From the NCBI GenBank assembly GCA_944324865.1, contig CALUXW010000003.1, forward strand, positions 29,500-93,499: DNA of 64,000 nucleotides, in the 5' to 3' direction. The translations under genes were made by a program, and so were the position numbers. Under the pieces are notes generated by a model. That model ran no database searches, was not told the DNA's origin, and saw only the letters and a list, made by a program, of their open reading frames with translations. This document shows positions 61,339-64,000 of the stretch, one piece after another. The DNA comes from Candidatus Gastranaerophilales bacterium (lineage in GTDB: Bacteria > Cyanobacteriota > Vampirovibrionia > Gastranaerophilales > Gastranaerophilaceae). Every line of letters begins with the position of its first letter. Positions within the stretch are counted from its first letter, which is position 1.

Positions 61339-63131
61339 GGTTCTTTAACAATCATTTCACAATTTTTACAATCAAATTCTAACTTTAGTTTCTTATTTTT
61401 TTCATCAATTAAAAATAATACTTCATTATCATTTTTACTAACCTTGCAACAAATACCAAAGGCCCTCCTTAGACAATGTTTTGTTCGCATAAGTTCTGCA
61501 TTTTTAACTCTTTTTGTTTCATAAGAATACTGTTTAGGTGCAAAATTGCAATCTTTGTAAAAATCTTCTGCTACTTTATTATGCACATTTAGCCTATAAT
61601 CATTATTTGTTTGCGGAAAATTCGCAGGGATAATCTTGTTTATTTTTCTGTTAATTCTGTTTTTTTCGTACAACTTTACTCTTAATTCAAGTAATCCGTC
61701 AAACAAAACACGTCTTAGCGCATTAATTTGTGAAATCTTTAAAAAGGCAATTTTTACATCCTCAAAATAAATATGTTTTACATAAAAATAACTCTCTCCT
61801 GTTTTTTTTAGATTTCTTTCATATACTGTTTTCATTTTTTCGTAATTATTTGCAAATTCATCAAAATTTATATCTGCAACATATTCAATATTGTCTTCGT
61901 CTATTACTTTGATTTTATCCTTATAAACATATAAATTTACTCCAATTTGTCTTCTTGTTTTTGAATTTTTTAATTGTTTATCAAATTCAAAATCAAAATT
62001 TCTATAAACTACAGTTCCTGCCTTTATTTTTGGTATTGAATTCGGAAAAACTCTCGCAATATTGCTCTCATACTCAACCTTATTTATCAAAAATCCCTTT
62101 AAGTCATCATCAAAAAAATAACACAAACCATCTTGGGCGTTGATTTTTGCACAGTATTGTATTTCAATAAAATTTTTCCCATTTTTTTTAACAACACCGA
62201 TTTTTTCACCAAGATGTTTTGGCGTATCAAAATTATAAATATCCTCACCATTACCATCCAAAAAATAATCAGTAAAGCCACGATTAAAAGTTTTATTTAG
62301 TTCAGGTTGAAAATCATAAAATGCCTTGCCGGATGATGTCCTTTTATATTTTTGCAACAAAGTATTATAAAATGTGCACACATTTTTAACATAACTTTCA
62401 TCTTTTAAACGTCCTTCAATCTTAAAAGAAACAACACCCGCATTTATTAAATCGTCTAAATACTTTGCAGCACAAAAATCTTTTAAGGACAAAAGATACT
62501 TGTTTTTAGCATAAATTTTCCCATAATTGTTAACTAAAGTATATTTCCTTCTGCAAGGTTGAGCACACTCACCTCTGTTTGAACTCCTGTTACCAAGTCC
62601 ATAGCTTAAATAACATTGCCCGCTATATGAAACACAAAGTGCACCATGGACAAATGTTTCAACTTCAATATTTGTATTTAAGCAAATATTCCTAATTTCA
62701 TTCAATGATAATTCACGCGCGAGTATTACTCGATTTAACCCAATATTTTCAAAGAATTTTACTTTTTCTATGTTGCGAATATCGCATTGAGTACTCGCTG
62801 AAATTAAAAAAGGTGGTAAATCAAGGTTAAATATAGCAAAATCTTGTACTATAATTCCATCAACACCAATTTCATATAAATCATACAATAATTTTTGAAC
62901 CTTTTTTAGCTCATCATTCGACAAAATAGTATTCAATGTAACATAGACTTTAACAAAAAACTTATGCGCATAATCAACAACTTGTTTAATATCAACAAGT
63001 GTATTTGAAGCATTTTTACGTGCACCAAAAAAAGGAGCACCCATATAAACAGCATCAGCACCGTAATTAATTGCACAAATTGCACAATCTTTATCTTTTG
63101 CAGGGGCTAAAAGTTCTAAAGCAGCATTCAT
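61335..63131 (-). CDS. Peptidase U32-family protein (RlhA/TrhP type)
   Basis: 598 aa from ATG 63131; the longer frame to 63191 runs into the divergent gene. N-terminal TIM-barrel-like U32 domain begins ELLAPAKDKDCAICAINYGADAVYMGAP, and carries the U32 signature ETFVHGALCVSYSGQCYLS followed by SNRGECAQPCRRKY with further conserved cysteines. A long C-terminal extension (about 350-598) is of the DUF3656 kind seen in RlhA, which hydroxylates C2501 of 23S rRNA. RNA hydroxylation is thus likelier than proteolysis. Start is leaderless type: TATAAT, 6 nt, ATG. Confidence 0.88.
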   Translation of the reverse strand: MNAALELLAPAKDKDCAICAINYGADAVYMGAPFFGARKNASNTLVDIKQVVDYAHKFFVKVYVTLNTILSNDELKKVQKLLYDLYEIGVDGIIVQDFAIFNLDLPPFLISASTQCDIRNIEKVKFFENIGLNRVILARELSLNEIRNICLNTNIEVETFVHGALCVSYSGQCYLSYGLGNRSSNRGECAQPCRRKYTLVNNYGKIYAKNKYLLSLKDFCAAKYLDDLINAGVVSFKIEGRLKDESYVKNVCTFYNTLLQKYKRTSSGKAFYDFQPELNKTFNRGFTDYFLDGNGEDIYNFDTPKHLGEKIGVVKKNGKNFIEIQYCAKINAQDGLCYFFDDDLKGFLINKVEYESNIARVFPNSIPKIKAGTVVYRNFDFEFDKQLKNSKTRRQIGVNLYVYKDKIKVIDEDNIEYVADINFDEFANNYEKMKTVYERNLKKTGESYFYVKHIYFEDVKIAFLKISQINALRRVLFDGLLELRVKLYEKNRINRKINKIIPANFPQTNNDYRLNVHNKVAEDFYKDCNFAPKQYSYETKRVKNAELMRTKHCLRRAFGICCKVSKNDNEVLFLIDEKNKKLKLEFDCKNCEMIVKEP

Positions 63132-63166
63132 TTTACAATTATAACATGATAAAATATAACAATGAA
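63127..63166. promoter_or_regulatory. Overlapping face-to-face leaderless promoters
   Basis: Leftward: TTCATT (63166-63161), 17 bp, TATAAT (63143-63138), 6 nt, ATG 63131. Rightward: TTCATT (63127-63132), 17 bp, TAAAAT (63150-63155), 6 nt, ATG 63162. Each putative -35 lies at the start codon region of the opposite gene. The gap between start codons is only 30 bp and contains no Shine-Dalgarno site. Confidence 0.65.
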
Positions 63167-63701
63167 GAATAAAATATGGGGACAAACACAAAGATTATTT
63201 TTTAGAAAAATAAGCATAGACGACTTTAACTTAATTGCCAAAATGCTTAATCAAAAAAGTGTAAAAAAAATATGGGGCAAGGAATTTAAAAATAACGATA
63301 TTAAAAAATGGATTGAAAACTGTATGTGTTCATATTCCAATTCAGGAGAAGGATTTTATATTATAGAACACAAACAAAAAGGGTATTTTATAGGTCAAAT
63401 ATCACTTTCTAAAGATACAATAAACGGAAAAGATTACTATGAAATTGGCTATATATTAAATGAAAAATACATGAATCAAGGTTATGCAACAGAAGCAGCA
63501 AAACATATGGTAGAATTTGCATTTGAAATCATAAAAACTAACAAGGTGATTTTTGAAATAAGACCCGACAACACAAAATCAATAAATGTCGCAAAAAGAC
63601 TTGGAGCAAAAGAAACAGGAAGATTTATAAAAAAGATTGAAGGCAATTTAGTGCCACATATAATTTACTCAATAGAAAATCCTGCAAAACATTGCCGATG
63701 A
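63162..63701 (+). CDS. GNAT-family N-acetyltransferase (RimJ/RimL type)
   Basis: 179 aa. Typical of the RimJ/RimL-like group: RLFFRKISIDDFNLIAKML start, IEHKQKGYFIGQISL strand pair, YEIGYILNEKYMNQGYATEAAKHMVEFAFE containing the acetyl-CoA pyrophosphate loop N-Q-G-Y-A-T, then NVAKRLGAKETGR. Acceptor (protein N-terminus or small molecule) unknown. The last 9 bp overlap the 3' end of tRNA-Thr on the opposite strand. Confidence 0.88.
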   Translation: MKNKIWGQTQRLFFRKISIDDFNLIAKMLNQKSVKKIWGKEFKNNDIKKWIENCMCSYSNSGEGFYIIEHKQKGYFIGQISLSKDTINGKDYYEIGYILNEKYMNQGYATEAAKHMVEFAFEIIKTNKVIFEIRPDNTKSINVAKRLGAKETGRFIKKIEGNLVPHIIYSIENPAKHCR

Positions 63702-63765
63702 GGGGACTCGAACCCCTGACCTGTCGATTACGAATCGACTGCTCTACCAACTGAGCCACATCGGC
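63693..63765 (-). tRNA. tRNA-Thr (anticodon CGU)
   Basis: Cloverleaf on the minus strand: acceptor GCCGATG/CATCGGC with discriminator A, D arm with GGCTCAGTTGGTAGAGC, anticodon arm GTCGA-TTCGTAA-TCGAC (anticodon CGT), T arm with GGTTCGAGTCC. CCA is not encoded. The acceptor end overlaps the last 9 bp of the GNAT gene. Confidence 0.95.
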
Positions 63766-63776
63766 AAAATTAGAAT

Positions 63777-63802
63777 AAAAGAGCTCGTTATTGAGCTCTT
63801 TT
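63777..63802 (-). terminator. Hairpin between the two tRNA genes
   Basis: AAAAGAGCTC (63777-63786) pairs with GAGCTCTTTT (63793-63802), loop GTTATT, with T-rich flanks on both strands. On the minus strand it would end the tRNA-Arg transcript before tRNA-Thr. Confidence 0.7.
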
Positions 63803-63803
63803 A

Positions 63804-63880
63804 TGGCGCGCCTGAAGGGATTCGAACCCCTGACCTTTTGGTTCGTAGCCAAACACTCTATCCAGCTGAGCTACAGGCGC
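63804..63880 (-). tRNA. tRNA-Arg (anticodon ACG)
   Basis: Minus-strand cloverleaf: acceptor GCGCCTG/CAGGCGC with discriminator G, D arm TAGCTCAGCTGGATAGAG, anticodon arm TTTGG-CTACGAA-CCAAA (anticodon ACG, A34 normally becomes inosine), T arm with GGTTCGAATCC. CCA is encoded at 63806-63804, unlike the neighbouring tRNA-Thr. Confidence 0.95.
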
Positions 63881-63933
63881 AATTAATTCAAAGTAATAAT
63901 ATCACAAATAAAATTAAAATAAAATACTTTTTT

Positions 63934-63960
63934 AAAAAAACGGGCACACAAAGTGCGCCC
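63934..63960 (-). terminator. Terminator of a minus-strand gene entering from the right
   Basis: On the minus strand GGGCGCAC (63960-63953) pairs with GTGTGCCC (63949-63942), one G-U pair, loop TTT, followed by G and seven T residues (63940-63934). Confidence 0.82.
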
Positions 63961-63967
63961 AAATGAA

Positions 63968-64000
63968 TTAAGATACGAAAAAACTTTTAATTATACTCTG
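63968..64000 (-). CDS. Possible C-terminal end of a gene beyond the window (partial)
   Basis: One minus-strand frame runs from the window edge through ten codons (ending SFFVS) to TAA at 63970-63968, 8 nt before a strong terminator. The terminator makes a gene end here plausible, but the fragment is too short to identify. Confidence 0.35.
   Translation of the reverse strand, partial: QSIIKSFFVS

Noticed and set aside
61335..63191. Longer U32 reading frame starting at 63191
   Set aside because: The extra 20 residues run antisense into the GNAT gene, while the ATG at 63131 begins the conserved ELLAPA region and has a -10 at the standard distance.
1..64000. CRISPR array, prophage or insertion sequence
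   Set aside because: No regularly spaced repeats, transposase, or phage structural gene was found; only short direct and inverted repeats.

Overview
The window is AT-rich DNA, densely coded on both strands, with no rRNA, phage, insertion sequence or CRISPR array. Gene content points to an anaerobic, possibly flagellated bacterium. It has superoxide reductase plus ferritin instead of obvious aerobic enzymes, a flagellar filament-cap cluster (fliD, fliS, a FlaG-like and a FliT-like gene), an RND efflux pair, ComEC, several c-di-GMP-type domains, and a YidC with a large loop insert like that of cyanobacteria. Two large membrane proteins carry a short S-F-x-G motif near the N-terminus. I associate that motif, the low GC and the gene mix with gut Gastranaerophilales (Melainabacteria/Vampirovibrionia, non-photosynthetic sisters of Cyanobacteria). 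This assignment is inference, not a search result.

Layout. 0-6.3 kb: yidC, mnmE, a DUF1796-like gene, panD, and ilvB-ilvN for branched-chain amino acids. 6.4-12.3 kb: a SulP transporter, superoxide reductase-ferritin, nth, trxA, and a phosphohexomutase. 12.3-18.4 kb: a large S-F-x-G membrane protein, then a translationally coupled REC-kinase / NarL-type regulator / secreted protein operon and a small SprA-like metalloprotease-type gene. 18.4-21.6 kb: tsaE-tsaB (t6A tRNA modification), a 58-codon gene, an unknown gene and a Xer recombinase. 21.6-29.7 kb: RND adaptor and pump, agcS-type symporter with bioF, a LysM protein and an XRE-type regulator. 29.8-36.3 kb: pth, two secreted proteins, comEC, a YebC-type gene, TPR-grxC and a 51-codon gene. 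36.3-42.7 kb: FtsB/DivIC-like, asparaginase II, a protein with a putative MshEN-like domain, then the flagellar cluster interrupted by a CDF metal transporter. 42.7-49.3 kb: rlmN, HD-GYP, trmFO, pepA, MscS channel, TPR protein. 49.4-59.6 kb: the second S-F-x-G protein, a 27-residue membrane microprotein candidate, rel-ribF, DUF167, a GAF-GGDEF-HD-GYP protein and a GT39/GT2 pair. 59.6-64 kb: TPR protein, U32 hydroxylase-type protein, GNAT acetyltransferase, tRNA-Thr(CGU) and tRNA-Arg(ACG).

The most striking signal is not a protein. About a dozen genes have no Shine-Dalgarno sequence and instead a -10 hexamer ending exactly 6 nt before the start codon (TATAAT-N6-ATG), which predicts leaderless mRNAs. 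Two divergent pairs are built entirely from this unit. The 64-bp gap 59592-59655 resolves exactly into N6, -10, N17, one shared palindromic -35 (TTGCAA), N17, -10, N6. At 63127-63166 two such promoters overlap face to face. Other genes in the window have good Shine-Dalgarno sites, so two initiation modes seem to coexist.
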